64,000 nt of DNA from Pedobacter steynii (GCF_001721645.1 NZ_CP017141.1:1922001-1986000); one strand, 5' to 3'; positions 16,207 to 26,260 are shown, counted from the stretch's first letter. Notes: generated by a model from the letters alone, not told the origin. A program made the numbers and translations.

Positions 16207-18174
16207 CTATTTTCTAGCTCGTTTGTTTAACTCTTCTATCGGCATACTGAGCATCCTTCCTACAGGTTTTTTCCCTTTGTAAGTAATTACCCTTAACATT
16301 CCCGCATCTTTAGGCGGATTGAGTTTCTCTGTATATTTTGGGTAAAAACGATCCGGAAAAGAGTTGTCGAAACTGTAATAGATATCCAGTCCTTCAACCT
16401 CTGTACTCAATTCAATCAGTAACTGCCTGTCTGCAGATCTGCTCACTTTAAATATCGGATCGTATACGCTAGGTGCATATTTGGTTTCCGCAATGTCCAG
16501 TCTTTCGAAATGCTGTTCTACTCTTCCAAAGAAATTAACCCAGTTTTTCTTTTCCCTCGGTGACCATACGGATTCTGCAATAGCCATACCTCTCGGCCAG
16601 GTCATGTATTCGGCCTGTCTGATGTTATAAACTTGTTCTGTCCATAAATTTGCCTGTCCGCCTTTAATGTACTTAGGATCTACACCGGATGGAATGGGAT
16701 CAAACTCATAGGATTTGCTTAACCTCAATGAAGCATATACTCTGGGCTCGGTAATGGCATCTGCCTGCATATAGTCTAAATAGGCATAGGTAGTTGGGCT
16801 CATCACCACTTCGTGTTTTTTCAAGGCAGCTTCAGTGCCATATTTCATGCCCCTCCAGCTCATTACTGCAGCACTGGGCGACATATTTCCATCGAGGATT
16901 TCATCCCAGCCCATAAATTTTTTGCCTTTGGATTCCACGATAGATTGTACGCGTTTTTCAAAATAGCCCTGAACCTGATGCATATTCTTTAAACCTTCCT
17001 TTTGCATCAGGGCCTTAATGGCATCACTCTTTTCCCAGAAATTAAAAGGGGCTTCATCACCTCCCATATGCAGGTATTCAAAAGGAAACAACGCTGCTAC
17101 CTGTGTAATTACGCTGTCCAAAAAGCTATATACTTTTTCATTCGCCGGACAAAGGGTATTGTCTACCAATGCGGTTGGAGGAGCACCTCTGGACCAGTCC
17201 ATAATCCTTTCCCCGGAACGGACCCGGTAGTTTTCTGCACCGGGAGTACAGGAAAGCTCAGGATAAGAGGCGATGGCAGCAAGACTATGTCCCGGAACAT
17301 CAATTTCAGGAAGGATGTTTACAAATCTTTCCTGTGCATATTTTACCAGCTCCCGGATATCTTCCTGAGTATAATATCCACCATAGGTGCGGGGCTCATC
17401 TGGTCCCGGAGGACTGAAATTGCCGAATTCCCCGGTCTTTTTTACACTCCAGGCACCCACCTCGGTAAGTTTAGGAAAACCTTTGATCTCTATTCTCCAG
17501 CCTTCATCATCAGTAAGGTGTAAATGAAGAACATTGTATTTATAGCGAACCATCGCATTGATGTACTGCTTTACTTCTTCTTTTGTAAAGAAATGACGGG
17601 CAACATCGAACATTAAGCCTCTCCAGCCTACACGTGGATAATCGGTGATGTCTACGCAGGGACTTTTCCAGTTGATATCTTCTACCAGTTCCTTGCTTTC
17701 TATTTCTTTTGGAAACAGCTGGATCAGGCTTTGTGCCCCGTAAAATAAACCGGCTGCTTTATTGGCTTTAATCACAATATGACCGGAATTTACGGATAGC
17801 TGATAACCTTCGTTTCCTAATGCTGCATTTGCCTTATCATTTAAGACCAGTCTGATGGTTGCATTACCCGCAGAAGGATCGGCGCTGATGACCGAAACAT
17901 AACTCCCTGTTGGTATGGAAAGCCGTTCCTGAAGGAAAGCCGTTACCTGTTTCAGTTCCGGATTACCTGGAGATTGTATGGTGACATTGGCAGGTAAAAC
18001 GAAATGACCATCGTTTTTAACTACAGAAACAGGTTCAGGGATAATGGCAATTTCAGAAGGAATATTTGTTGATGCAGCTACTTCGGAAGTATTGCCGGAT
18101 TCAGCAGCTATAGTCTGACTAAAAGCAACTGTGCTCATCAGGCAGCAGGAAAAAAACAGAAAAAATCTTTTCAT
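16207..18174 (-). CDS. Beta-N-acetylhexosaminidase, GH20
   Basis: A 655-residue exported glycosidase that removes terminal N-acetylhexosamine. A signal peptide (1-20) leads to a GH20b N-terminal domain (about 45-175), then the catalytic barrel (about 178-520). The catalytic pair is D373-E374 in HMGGDEAPF; HLHLTDDEGWRIEI and LPEIDVPGHS are also present. A C-terminal beta domain (about 560-650) follows. It may help recycle peptidoglycan or degrade chitin-type glycans. dacB lies directly upstream on the same strand, which favours a cell-wall role. Confidence 0.93.
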   Translation of the reverse strand: MKRFFLFFSCCLMSTVAFSQTIAAESGNTSEVAASTNIPSEIAIIPEPVSVVKNDGHFVLPANVTIQSPGNPELKQVTAFLQERLSIPTGSYVSVISADPSAGNATIRLVLNDKANAALGNEGYQLSVNSGHIVIKANKAAGLFYGAQSLIQLFPKEIESKELVEDINWKSPCVDITDYPRVGWRGLMFDVARHFFTKEEVKQYINAMVRYKYNVLHLHLTDDEGWRIEIKGFPKLTEVGAWSVKKTGEFGNFSPPGPDEPRTYGGYYTQEDIRELVKYAQERFVNILPEIDVPGHSLAAIASYPELSCTPGAENYRVRSGERIMDWSRGAPPTALVDNTLCPANEKVYSFLDSVITQVAALFPFEYLHMGGDEAPFNFWEKSDAIKALMQKEGLKNMHQVQGYFEKRVQSIVESKGKKFMGWDEILDGNMSPSAAVMSWRGMKYGTEAALKKHEVVMSPTTYAYLDYMQADAITEPRVYASLRLSKSYEFDPIPSGVDPKYIKGGQANLWTEQVYNIRQAEYMTWPRGMAIAESVWSPREKKNWVNFFGRVEQHFERLDIAETKYAPSVYDPIFKVSRSADRQLLIELSTEVEGLDIYYSFDNSFPDRFYPKYTEKLNPPKDAGMLRVITYKGKKPVGRMLSMPIEELNKRARK

Positions 18175-18243
18175 AGAACTGGCTAACAGTATATTTCGAA
18201 TTTTATAAACGGGCGCAATTTATCAATAAAAAGGCAAATAATC

Positions 18244-19659
18244 TTATTTAAGCGCATCCAGCACCTTGAACAGCTTCCTGCTGATGCCTGACCCGGAGTA
18301 ATTGTTGATGTTGATGACAATGATGTATTTATTGCCGGATTTATCAGTGTAGTATCCGGCATATGCGGAAACATCATTGATACTGCCGCTTTTCAACTTC
18401 ATCCCATTATTGTCGGGAAGGGATTTATAGAAGTCAGGGAACCAGTCTTCTTTCTGCGACTGAAACAATATGCTGGCCATACTTGTGGCAGTTACCCGGG
18501 TTGCGGGAGAAAGACCACTGCCATCCATAATGTTCATTGCAGCCCTGTCTAAACCTTTGCCTGCCCAGAAATTGATTTCGGCCTGTGCCCCGTTTTTTGT
18601 AGTGGCCGGTTTGCCGGACTTCCAGGCAATGGTCCTCAGGAGGTGTTCTCCATATAGGTTGACGCTTTTCTTGTTAAACCAATACACCATTTCGCTCAAA
18701 GAAGGAGAAGAGATCGTGAGTAACTTCTGACTGGCAGTTGGTAAGGTTTGTTGGTCAATTGCCAGAAGTCTGGCTGTTGTTACACCGGATTGAGTATTGA
18801 TCCCGATGCTTTGCAGGGTATCCTGTAAACGAAAAGCAGCGTCAAACGCCGGATCGGGTAAGGCTGCGGAAACACCTGATTTAGAAATTCCCAATGCCCA
18901 GGTGCCACGGAGGTAGGCGGTATTGCCATAGGGTGGGAGATAGGCATAAACGTTATCTCCGGTTCCTTCTGAGCCTGCTTTCAGTTCGTTTACAAACTTA
19001 AGGTAGGGCATCTCCGGTACCACCTTTAAGACCGACACTTCGTTTTCTGCTGATCTGCTGGCTTTAAGGTGAATATCAAACTGATTTTCCCGCCAGCTAA
19101 GGGCAGAAGGACCGGCCCCATAGTAATTTCCTATATCCTGCCAGATCCAGCCATCAGGAGTGCTCTGACTACCCCATAAACTATCGTCTCCGATAATTCT
19201 GCCTTCAATTTTTTTTATCCCCGCAGCTTGTATGGCTTTCAGCCACTGATCCAGAACATGGGCTTCTTTACTGCTTTCGTATCTCCAGGAGCCCAGGGTT
19301 GGATCGCCGCCGCCGATAATAATCAGGTCTCCTTTTAAAGTTCCCTCTGTGGTAATACTTCCGCTGTATGCAAGTGTGGTCTGGTATTGAAAGTCTTTGC
19401 CAAGTATGCTGAATGCGGTAGCGGAGGTAATGGTTTTTAAAGTTGATGCCGTAGCGAGTCCGATATTTTCATTTTTACCGAATATGGTTTTTCCTGTGGT
19501 GGCATCGAGTACACATAAAGCAACAATCCCATATTTTGCCTGTGGATCTGCAATTAAGCTATTGTAGGCTTGTTCCAGTTTTTGCGCCGGGCTTTGTGCA
19601 AAGGCAAACTGCTGAATCATTAACAGGAATAAAATGGATATTTTTTTAGTGGTACTCAT
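18244..19659 (-). CDS. dacB: D-alanyl-D-alanine carboxypeptidase/endopeptidase (PBP4, peptidase S13)
   Basis: A periplasmic penicillin-binding protein of about 471 residues that trims or cleaves peptidoglycan cross-links. I start at ATG 19659 because MSTTKKISILFLLM...FAQ is a clear signal peptide; the longer frame adds 26 residues that would bury it. Active-site elements are S72-x-x-K75 (STLK), SVN (in NKKSVNLYGEHLL) and KSG (in KLKSGSINDVSAYAGY), with the DGSGLSP block typical of PBP4. It precedes the GH20 gene by 69 bp. Confidence 0.93.
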   Translation of the reverse strand: MSTTKKISILFLLMIQQFAFAQSPAQKLEQAYNSLIADPQAKYGIVALCVLDATTGKTIFGKNENIGLATASTLKTITSATAFSILGKDFQYQTTLAYSGSITTEGTLKGDLIIIGGGDPTLGSWRYESSKEAHVLDQWLKAIQAAGIKKIEGRIIGDDSLWGSQSTPDGWIWQDIGNYYGAGPSALSWRENQFDIHLKASRSAENEVSVLKVVPEMPYLKFVNELKAGSEGTGDNVYAYLPPYGNTAYLRGTWALGISKSGVSAALPDPAFDAAFRLQDTLQSIGINTQSGVTTARLLAIDQQTLPTASQKLLTISSPSLSEMVYWFNKKSVNLYGEHLLRTIAWKSGKPATTKNGAQAEINFWAGKGLDRAAMNIMDGSGLSPATRVTATSMASILFQSQKEDWFPDFYKSLPDNNGMKLKSGSINDVSAYAGYYTDKSGNKYIIVININNYSGSGISRKLFKVLDALK

Positions 19660-19757
19660 CAAAACAGCTTGGTTTAGTTTGGGTAATAACGAAAAAAGTG
19701 ATGTACAGATTGCCTTGATTAGCTTTCCATACATCACCTGGTATTTTTTAAGAAGGA

Positions 19758-20747
19758 TTAAATCAATCCTTTTTGTACTAAAAATTCAGCAATCTGAACG
19801 GCATTTGTTGCTGCACCTTTACGCAGGTTATCGGCAACGATCCACATGTTCAGTGAATTCGGCATAGATTCATCACGTCTGATCCTTCCAACAAATACTT
19901 CATCTTTTTCATGAGCATCTTTTGGCATCGGGTATTTCAGGTTGGCAATGTCATCTACTACAATAATTCCCTGAGTTTTTTCCAATAATTCTCTTACGTC
20001 AGCAAGATCGAAATCATTTTCAAACTCAATGTTTACCGATTCAGAGTGACCACCCATTACCGGAATACGAACAGTAGTTGCGGTTAAACGGATGCTGTCA
20101 TCACCCATAATCTTACGGGTTTCATTGATCATTTTCATCTCCTCTTTTGTGTATCCGTTTTCTACGAAAACATCAATCTGAGGAATTACGTTTAAGTCGA
20201 TCTGATATGGATATGCCATCGGGCCATCAATGCCTTTACGCTCATTCATCATTTGCTCTACCGCCTTTACACCGGTACCGGTTACCGACTGATAAGTAGA
20301 AACAACAACGCGTTTGATCTTATATTTATCATGTAATGGTTTTAAAGCCACTACCATTTGAATGGTTGAACAATTCGGGTTTGCAATGATCTTATCATCA
20401 ATAGATAGTTCATGGGCATTCACTTCTGGTACAACCAGCTTTTTGGAAGGGTCCATGCGCCATGCAGATGAATTGTCAATTACGGTAGTACCTGCCTCAG
20501 CGAAACGTGGTGCATGTTCTAATGAAGTGCTTCCTCCAGCAGAGAATAATGCAATATCAGGTCTCATTGAAATTGCAGTATCCATGTTTACAATCGCGTA
20601 CTTCTTACCCTTGAAAGTGATTTCCTTACCAACACTTTTTTCGGATGCAACCGGAATTAACTCGGTTAACGGGAAGTTACGCTCTTCTAACACTTTTAAC
20701 ATTACGGTACCTACCAGACCGGTGGCGCCTACAACTGCAATTTTCAT
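19758..20747 (-). CDS. asd: Aspartate-semialdehyde dehydrogenase
   Basis: Reduces aspartyl phosphate to the semialdehyde, the branch point for lysine/diaminopimelate, threonine and methionine. The 329-residue protein has the NADP loop VVGATGLVGTVML at the N-terminus, the catalytic C126 in NPNCSTIQ, and the GGHSES substrate motif near 238. Length is typical. It is 98 bp upstream of dacB on the same strand. Its own upstream region is AT-rich with no clear promoter element. Confidence 0.96.
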   Translation of the reverse strand: MKIAVVGATGLVGTVMLKVLEERNFPLTELIPVASEKSVGKEITFKGKKYAIVNMDTAISMRPDIALFSAGGSTSLEHAPRFAEAGTTVIDNSSAWRMDPSKKLVVPEVNAHELSIDDKIIANPNCSTIQMVVALKPLHDKYKIKRVVVSTYQSVTGTGVKAVEQMMNERKGIDGPMAYPYQIDLNVIPQIDVFVENGYTKEEMKMINETRKIMGDDSIRLTATTVRIPVMGGHSESVNIEFENDFDLADVRELLEKTQGIIVVDDIANLKYPMPKDAHEKDEVFVGRIRRDESMPNSLNMWIVADNLRKGAATNAVQIAEFLVQKGLI

Positions 20748-20980
20748 TTTTTTAAATGGTTTTTTTAATCGTTTTTATTAATTTATATAGTATTCAGTTT
20801 TTATAATAAGTTCTTTATTCTCAATGGTCTGAGTAGATCTCAGATTTTTCAAATATGGTGATTTTTTTACGCTTTTTGTTCCCCAAGAACTTAAAACTTG
20901 CATTTTGATTTGTTTTTAACAGGTGATCTTTACCCTTTTATGTGAAATGATGCCGCAAAGACGAATTTCTGAACATAAAA

Positions 20981-21011
20981 AAGGGAAGTAGTTTTGTAAA
21001 CCACTTCCCTT
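20981..21011 (-). terminator. Terminator at the end of the 3-keto-glycoside cluster
   Basis: A 9-bp stem AAGGGAAGT (20981-20989) / ACTTCCCTT (21003-21011) is followed on the minus strand by six or more T. It lies 22 bases past the last gene of the cluster. Confidence 0.75.
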
Positions 21012-21032
21012 GATATTTTAAGATCTCTATTC

Positions 21033-21905
21033 TTAAATCAAATCGTGATTTACATGGTCAAAGCTTTTCTTAATGCTGATGAATGGATCCATGGAGAAGT
21101 TTTCCTGCTCTACGATCGCATGTTTCAGCCCGGCCTGCTTGGCGTGCTTGAAAATAGACTTGAAGTCGATACTTCCGCTACCTACTTCTGTATTGATAGA
21201 AGGTTTAGCTTTATCCATGTCTTTCACATGCCACATCGGGAAACGTCCGGGGTATTTGTTGAATAAAGCAACAGGATCGTTTCCTGATCTTACTACCCAG
21301 TACAAATCCATTTCAAATTTAACATTGTCTTTATCCGTTTCCTGAAGCATTACCTCATATCCGGTTCCACCATCATATTTTTTGAATTCAAAATCATGGT
21401 TGTGGTAAGCAAGCGTTAAACCTGATTTTTTACAGATTTCAGCAGCTTCGTTTAAGCGGGCTGCCACTTTTTTATAATCATCAAGGCTGGATCTTAAATT
21501 TTCTCCCAGCCATGGTACGGTCAGGTAATCCATACCGATGCCTTTTGCTCCTTCGATATTGATTTTTAAGTCGTCCTGATTGCCATCTTTAATGAAAGGA
21601 TCCAAACCAAAATGCCCGCTAGGTGCTTTTAATCCGTTTGCATCTAGTAGACTTTTGAATGCTTTCGCGTCCAACCCCCAGTAACCGCCCTGAGCAGAAT
21701 AACCATAGGTTTCTACTTCTTTATAGCCTGCTTTGGCTACCTGCTCGATTACTCCTTTAACATCTTTTCCAATCACTTCACGCAGGGTGTACAATTGAAG
21801 ACCAACTGGTTTTGCTTTTGCAGGAGTGCAGGCAAATGAAGGGAGTACGATCGCTCCCGCCGCTGCAATTCCTACATTTTTTATAAATGTTCTTCTTGAA
21901 TTCAT
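21033..21905 (-). CDS. Sugar phosphate isomerase/epimerase-like TIM-barrel protein, Tat-exported
   Basis: About 290 residues. The start is ATG 21905 (MNSRRTFIKN); a GTG 21 bases upstream lies in the preceding gene. SRRTFIK followed by a hydrophobic stretch is a twin-arginine signal, and LPSFAC can serve as a lipobox, so the protein is probably a periplasmic lipoprotein. The rest is an AP endonuclease 2-type barrel (VGLQLYTLREV, YHNHDFEFKK, HVKDMDK, VEQENF), with metal-binding His/Glu in the usual strand ends. It is the last gene of the oxidoreductase/isomerase cluster. The substrate is unknown, possibly a 3-keto sugar. Confidence 0.85.
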   Translation of the reverse strand: MNSRRTFIKNVGIAAAGAIVLPSFACTPAKAKPVGLQLYTLREVIGKDVKGVIEQVAKAGYKEVETYGYSAQGGYWGLDAKAFKSLLDANGLKAPSGHFGLDPFIKDGNQDDLKINIEGAKGIGMDYLTVPWLGENLRSSLDDYKKVAARLNEAAEICKKSGLTLAYHNHDFEFKKYDGGTGYEVMLQETDKDNVKFEMDLYWVVRSGNDPVALFNKYPGRFPMWHVKDMDKAKPSINTEVGSGSIDFKSIFKHAKQAGLKHAIVEQENFSMDPFISIKKSFDHVNHDLI

Positions 21906-21915
21906 AGCTTTTAGT

Positions 21916-22797
21916 TTATACGTCACAAATATTTACGGCATCTCTCAATGATTTGATTTTATCCTGGTATCTGGGAATAAATTCCTGTGCCAGGTAACCC
22001 TTAAAGCCTGTTGCAAGAATGGCTTTAATGATTGCCGGATAAAATAACTCCTGAGTATCGTCTATTTCGTTTCTTCCGGGTACGCCGGCAGTATGGTAAT
22101 GAGAAATGTACTGGTGGTATTTATTGATGTTGGCAATCACATTTCCCTCATCAATCTGCATGTGGTAAATGTCGTACAACAGTTTAAAGTTTTCTGAACC
22201 CAGCCTTTTGGCCAGTTCAGCTCCCCATGCAGTGGTATCACATTGATAATCTTTATGGTCAACTTTACTGTTTAACAACTCCATTACCAATACTACATTG
22301 TGTTTTTCGGCAATTCCGATCACCTGCTTTAGTCCCTCTACACAATTTTTCCATCCGGTTTCATCGTCTTTTCCACGACGGTTTCCACTGAAACAAATCA
22401 ATTGGGTATATCCTGCTTCGGCTACTTTGGGAATCATTTCTGAATAGTTTTTAATCAGGGTAGCATGGAATTTAGGATCATTCCAGCCATCAACAAGGTT
22501 GATCTCCGCGCCGTTACACATCGAAGAGTACAAACCATGTTTCTTCAATATATGCCAGTCTGCGGGACCTACAAGGTCGATTGCTTTCAATCCTATTTTT
22601 TTTGCTTCAATACATAAAGCATCTAAATCCATTCCACCGAAACACCAGCGGCAAACGGAGTGGTTTACGTTTCCTTTCAATGCAGTAGATTTATAAGATT
22701 CCATTGCAAAAGCAGGTAAAGCTGCCGATACGCCTAATGCGGCAGTTCCGGCAACAATACTTTTCAGTGCAGTTCTTCTGCTTAGTTCTTCGCTCAT
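21916..22797 (-). CDS. Hydroxypyruvate isomerase-like TIM-barrel protein with Tat signal
   Basis: A 293-residue protein. An N-terminal twin-arginine signal (LSRRTALKSIVAGTAALG) precedes the barrel. Blocks such as VVLVMELLNSKVDHKDYQ, LLYDIYHMQIDEGN and GYLAQEFIP are typical of hydroxypyruvate isomerase-type members of the AP endonuclease 2 superfamily, with E and H metal ligands. The start overlaps the MFS stop by one base (TAATG), so translation is probably coupled. It probably acts outside the cytoplasm on an oxidised sugar; the activity is inferred from context only. Confidence 0.82.
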   Translation of the reverse strand: MSEELSRRTALKSIVAGTAALGVSAALPAFAMESYKSTALKGNVNHSVCRWCFGGMDLDALCIEAKKIGLKAIDLVGPADWHILKKHGLYSSMCNGAEINLVDGWNDPKFHATLIKNYSEMIPKVAEAGYTQLICFSGNRRGKDDETGWKNCVEGLKQVIGIAEKHNVVLVMELLNSKVDHKDYQCDTTAWGAELAKRLGSENFKLLYDIYHMQIDEGNVIANINKYHQYISHYHTAGVPGRNEIDDTQELFYPAIIKAILATGFKGYLAQEFIPRYQDKIKSLRDAVNICDV

Positions 22798-24035
22798 TAG
22801 TGATTCAGTTGGGCTTCCACTTTCTTTTTATCGGTAAAGAAAAGTGCAAACAATAAGAATACCACGAATGCAATTCCCGAAGGAATGATCCATACCATTT
22901 TCCAGTCAAACGAGCCATCAGCAAGTTTATAGGTGTCGGTGATCCAGCCTGCAACTTCAAAACCGATCAGCATCCCTACACCATAGGTAGCAAGGGTGAT
23001 CAGGCCCTGTGCAGAGCTTTTATATTTTTCTCCTGCTGCCGAGTTGGTATAGATTTGTCCGGATACAAAGAAGAAATCATAGCAGATTCCGTGAAGGGCA
23101 ATACCTAGGATCAGCATAAAGCTCAGATCGCTTGCATTTCCATAAGCAAATAGCGCGTATCGTATACCCCAGGCCAGCATTCCTACTAAAATGGTTTTCT
23201 TAAAGCCGAACTTGGTAAAGAATACCGGTAAAAGCAGGAGGAACAAGACTTCGGAAATTTGTCCGATGGTCATTTTTCCGGTTGGATCTTCCAAACCTAC
23301 ATTGGAAAGGAAGGGGTGTGCATTCTGATAGTAGAATGCCAAGGGAATACAAATCAGGATAGATGAAATAAAGAAAATCGCGAAATTCTTATCCTTTAAT
23401 AGTTTCAAAGCGTTTAATCCCAGAATTTCTGAGACGTTTACTTTTTCACCTGATGCCACTTTCGGCGGTGTTTTTGGTAAAGCAAAACTAAATAAACCCA
23501 ATACCAGTGAGGCGATTCCAGCCATTAGGAAAGTGTTTTTTAGCATTCCTGATTTTGCGGCTTCAGCGGTATCCCAGTGGAAAAAGAAACTGATTAACAA
23601 ACCTGCAGCAATCCATCCGATTGTTCCCCATACCCTGATGGTCGAGAATTCTTTTTCAGGATCTTTCATTTGATTGAAAGAAACCGAATTGACCAGTGCC
23701 AGAGTAGGCATAAACAGAATCATGTAAGCCAGGACGTAAGGATAAAAGACATTGATGTCTGTGGCATTATACATCTGATACATCAGCACTGCTCCTATAA
23801 GGTGCAGGATTCCAAGAATCTTCTCCGCATTAAAATAGCGGTCAGCAATCAGTCCGATAATAAAAGGGGCAATGATCGCTCCCCAGGATTGGGTAGAGAA
23901 CACTGATGCACTCTGGCCTCCGGTAGCGCTGAGATTATTCCCCAGGAAGGTGCCCAGCGTTACAAACCATGCGCCCCAGATAAAAAACTCCAGGAACATC
24001 ATGGATGATAATTTGATGCGGTTGTTTAGGTTCAT
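22797..24035 (-). CDS. MFS transporter of the nucleoside:H+ symporter (NupG-like) type
   Basis: A 412-residue permease with about twelve membrane segments. The start (LSSMMFLEFFIWGAWFVTLGTFL) and the FSTIRVWGTIGWIAAGLL block are characteristic of NupG/XapB-like symporters in Bacteroidota. Despite the family name, its place between DUF1080, isomerase and oxidoreductase genes suggests import of a sugar or keto-sugar. It is one base overlapped with the following isomerase gene and 33 bp behind DUF1080. Confidence 0.85.
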   Translation of the reverse strand: MNLNNRIKLSSMMFLEFFIWGAWFVTLGTFLGNNLSATGGQSASVFSTQSWGAIIAPFIIGLIADRYFNAEKILGILHLIGAVLMYQMYNATDINVFYPYVLAYMILFMPTLALVNSVSFNQMKDPEKEFSTIRVWGTIGWIAAGLLISFFFHWDTAEAAKSGMLKNTFLMAGIASLVLGLFSFALPKTPPKVASGEKVNVSEILGLNALKLLKDKNFAIFFISSILICIPLAFYYQNAHPFLSNVGLEDPTGKMTIGQISEVLFLLLLPVFFTKFGFKKTILVGMLAWGIRYALFAYGNASDLSFMLILGIALHGICYDFFFVSGQIYTNSAAGEKYKSSAQGLITLATYGVGMLIGFEVAGWITDTYKLADGSFDWKMVWIIPSGIAFVVFLLFALFFTDKKKVEAQLNH

Positions 24036-24068
24036 TTTTGGTTAGTTATATCTCGTTTTGTTTATCAA

Positions 24069-24758
24069 TTATAGTTCTTTAATCAGGATGTTGCGGTACC
24101 AAACTTCGTTACCATGATCCTGAAGGGCAATCTTTCCGGATTTGAAAGTTGCAAAACCTTCCCAATTAGCAAATTTACTTCCTGCAATTAAAGCTTTAAA
24201 CTGATCGTCCCACAGTGTGGTGCTGACGATTTTAACGCCGTTTAATTTCAATTCCAGCTTTCCGTTTTTGCTGATAATTTCTGCCGTATTCCATTCTCCA
24301 ACCGGTTTTACGGGCTCTGAACTACTTTTAATCAGGTCATACAGGTCTCCCGAACGGTGTTTGGTGATCTTTCCGTCAGGATGACCATCATTGTCCAGTA
24401 CCTGCATTTCTAAACCAGTACTATAGGTATTGGAATATTTAGCCTTGTCTTCATTAATGTAGAAAATGATTCCGCTATTGGCTTTCGGGGCTACTTTCCA
24501 ATCTATTTTAAGGTGGAAATTGCTGTATTCCTTATCGGTTACCAGGTCTCCTCCACCTTCTCTTCCTGATTTAGGAACAAAATGAAGCGTACCATCTTCT
24601 ACCTGCCATTTACTGCCTGCTGTAGTCTGGCCGTACGTATGCCATCCTGCGGTAGATTTACCGTCGAACAGTTTTGTAAATCCTTTTTTGCCAGATTGTG
24701 CTGTTGCAGATCCAATGATCGCAGTTAAGAACATGGCTGAGAAAATATATTGTTTCAT
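24069..24758 (-). CDS. DUF1080 protein, 3-keto-disaccharide hydrolase family
   Basis: A 229-residue exported protein (signal 1-20, ending ATAQ) with one concanavalin-like beta-sandwich. The KLFDGKSTAGWHTYG start, the SNFHLKIDWKV and NSGIIFYINED strands and the final EVWYRNILIKEL are the DUF1080 (PF06439) hallmarks. Members of this family hydrolyse glycosides already oxidised at C3, which fits the GMC dehydrogenase encoded in the same cluster. It is 27 bp behind a Gfo/Idh/MocA gene. Confidence 0.9.
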   Translation of the reverse strand: MKQYIFSAMFLTAIIGSATAQSGKKGFTKLFDGKSTAGWHTYGQTTAGSKWQVEDGTLHFVPKSGREGGGDLVTDKEYSNFHLKIDWKVAPKANSGIIFYINEDKAKYSNTYSTGLEMQVLDNDGHPDGKITKHRSGDLYDLIKSSSEPVKPVGEWNTAEIISKNGKLELKLNGVKIVSTTLWDDQFKALIAGSKFANWEGFATFKSGKIALQDHGNEVWYRNILIKEL

Positions 24759-24785
24759 AATTTTATCTTTTAGTTGAAATGAGGA

Positions 24786-26231
24786 TTACCATCCTTTACG
24801 GTATTCGCGTTGTACGTATTGGTTTACCGCGTCAAAATTGGTGACTCTCATTTTGTCATTATCCCAAAGTAACTTGATGTTTCTTCCAGGGAAGCTGGCT
24901 TTGCCTTTATCGTTTTTCAACTGGATATCTGTAGCTCTGATGGCCAGGTTGGCCATTAGTAAAGCTTCTGTTAAAGGACCTGCAATGTCAAATGGAGAGC
25001 TGAGTTCTTTTTTACCATATCCGGCAATACAAGCCTCTACCCATTGTGCGTAGTGACCATCTGCTCCACCTTTAACGCGGGCAAGGCTTTCAGGTACCCT
25101 GATGTCTTTATTTTTGCTCAATGGTAATAAACGAGGATCTGCACTGTAAGTGCTGGCCATCATTTTTCCTTTTGTACCGATAAATAAGGTTCCGTTTCCA
25201 CCGTCACCAAACACTTCGTTTGCTTCCAGTTCTTCCGGTCTTTCCGGTTGAATACCACCGTCCATCCAGTGAACTACCACATCGCCTTTAGTTTTATTCG
25301 TTTTCGGGAATTTTAAGGTCACGTGGCTTGATGGCGGACAACTGTCAGGGAAATACCCCCTTTTGAATTCATCCACATACACAGAGCCTACGCTCGCCTG
25401 AACTTCCGTAGCATATTTCAGGTTCAGCATGCTGAACGGAGCCTCTAACAAGTGGCATCCCATATCGCCTAATGCGCCTGTACCATAATCCCACCAGCCT
25501 CTCCAGTTAAATGGAACTAATTTCTCCACATAATCTTTGTAAGGGGCAGTACCCAACCATAAATTCCAATCCAGATCACTAGGCACCTGTGCTTTATTTG
25601 CAGACCATGGAATACCTTGTGGCCATACCGGTCTGTCTGTCCATGCGTATACGGTATGGACATCCCCGATTAAACCTGCATCATACCATTCTTTCATCTG
25701 TCTTGGCCCGTCGTTAGATGCACCCTGGTTTCCCATTTGGGTAACAACTTTATATTTAGAAGCTGCTGCGGTTAAGGCACGTGCTTCATAAATATCGTGG
25801 GTTAAAGGTTTTTGAACGTATACGTGTTTCCCTAACTGCATGGCAGCTAAAGCCTGTATGGCATGACTATGATCCGGAGTAGAAACCGACACTGCATCGA
25901 AGTTCTTGGATTCTTTGTCGAACAATTCACGATAATCTCTGTAATATTTTGCTTTCGGGAATGCCTTTACACTGGCAGCTGCCCTGGAGTCGTGTACATC
26001 ACAAAGGAAGCCGATTTCGGCCTTGCCACTCTTATAAAAATTAGCAATATCTGACTGTCCTTTACCTCCTGCGCCAATTCCTGCAATAATCAGGCGGTCA
26101 CTTGGAGCGGTAAATCCTCTTCCGCCTAAAACATGACGGGGAACAATCATAAATGCAGTAGCTGCAACTGCAGCCGTTTTGAGGAAACTACGTCTTGACG
26201 TAGCGTCCTGGTTCTTGTTGGTTTCTTCCAT
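24786..26231 (-). CDS. Gfo/Idh/MocA oxidoreductase with Tat signal
   Basis: A 481-residue oxidoreductase. A twin-arginine signal (SRRSFLKTAAVAATAF, 13-28) precedes a Rossmann domain with GIGAGGKG and the EKP-type loop (YVQKPLTHDIYEA). The WRGWWDYGTGALGDMGCHLLE region is typical of exported Bacteroidota members. Such enzymes interconvert hydroxyl and keto groups on sugars with NAD(P); an exported one usually carries tightly bound cofactor. It lies between the cytochrome and DUF1080 genes, so a role in forming or reducing 3-keto sugars is likely. Confidence 0.9.
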   Translation of the reverse strand: MEETNKNQDATSRRSFLKTAAVAATAFMIVPRHVLGGRGFTAPSDRLIIAGIGAGGKGQSDIANFYKSGKAEIGFLCDVHDSRAAASVKAFPKAKYYRDYRELFDKESKNFDAVSVSTPDHSHAIQALAAMQLGKHVYVQKPLTHDIYEARALTAAASKYKVVTQMGNQGASNDGPRQMKEWYDAGLIGDVHTVYAWTDRPVWPQGIPWSANKAQVPSDLDWNLWLGTAPYKDYVEKLVPFNWRGWWDYGTGALGDMGCHLLEAPFSMLNLKYATEVQASVGSVYVDEFKRGYFPDSCPPSSHVTLKFPKTNKTKGDVVVHWMDGGIQPERPEELEANEVFGDGGNGTLFIGTKGKMMASTYSADPRLLPLSKNKDIRVPESLARVKGGADGHYAQWVEACIAGYGKKELSSPFDIAGPLTEALLMANLAIRATDIQLKNDKGKASFPGRNIKLLWDNDKMRVTNFDAVNQYVQREYRKGW

Positions 26232-26260
26232 GGTTTATAGGGTTGGTTCTGTGGTTCAGG

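Noticed and set aside
17002..17523. 173-codon frame opposite the GH20 gene
   Set aside because: It lies wholly inside the conserved GH20 catalytic region and reads as antisense codons of that gene.
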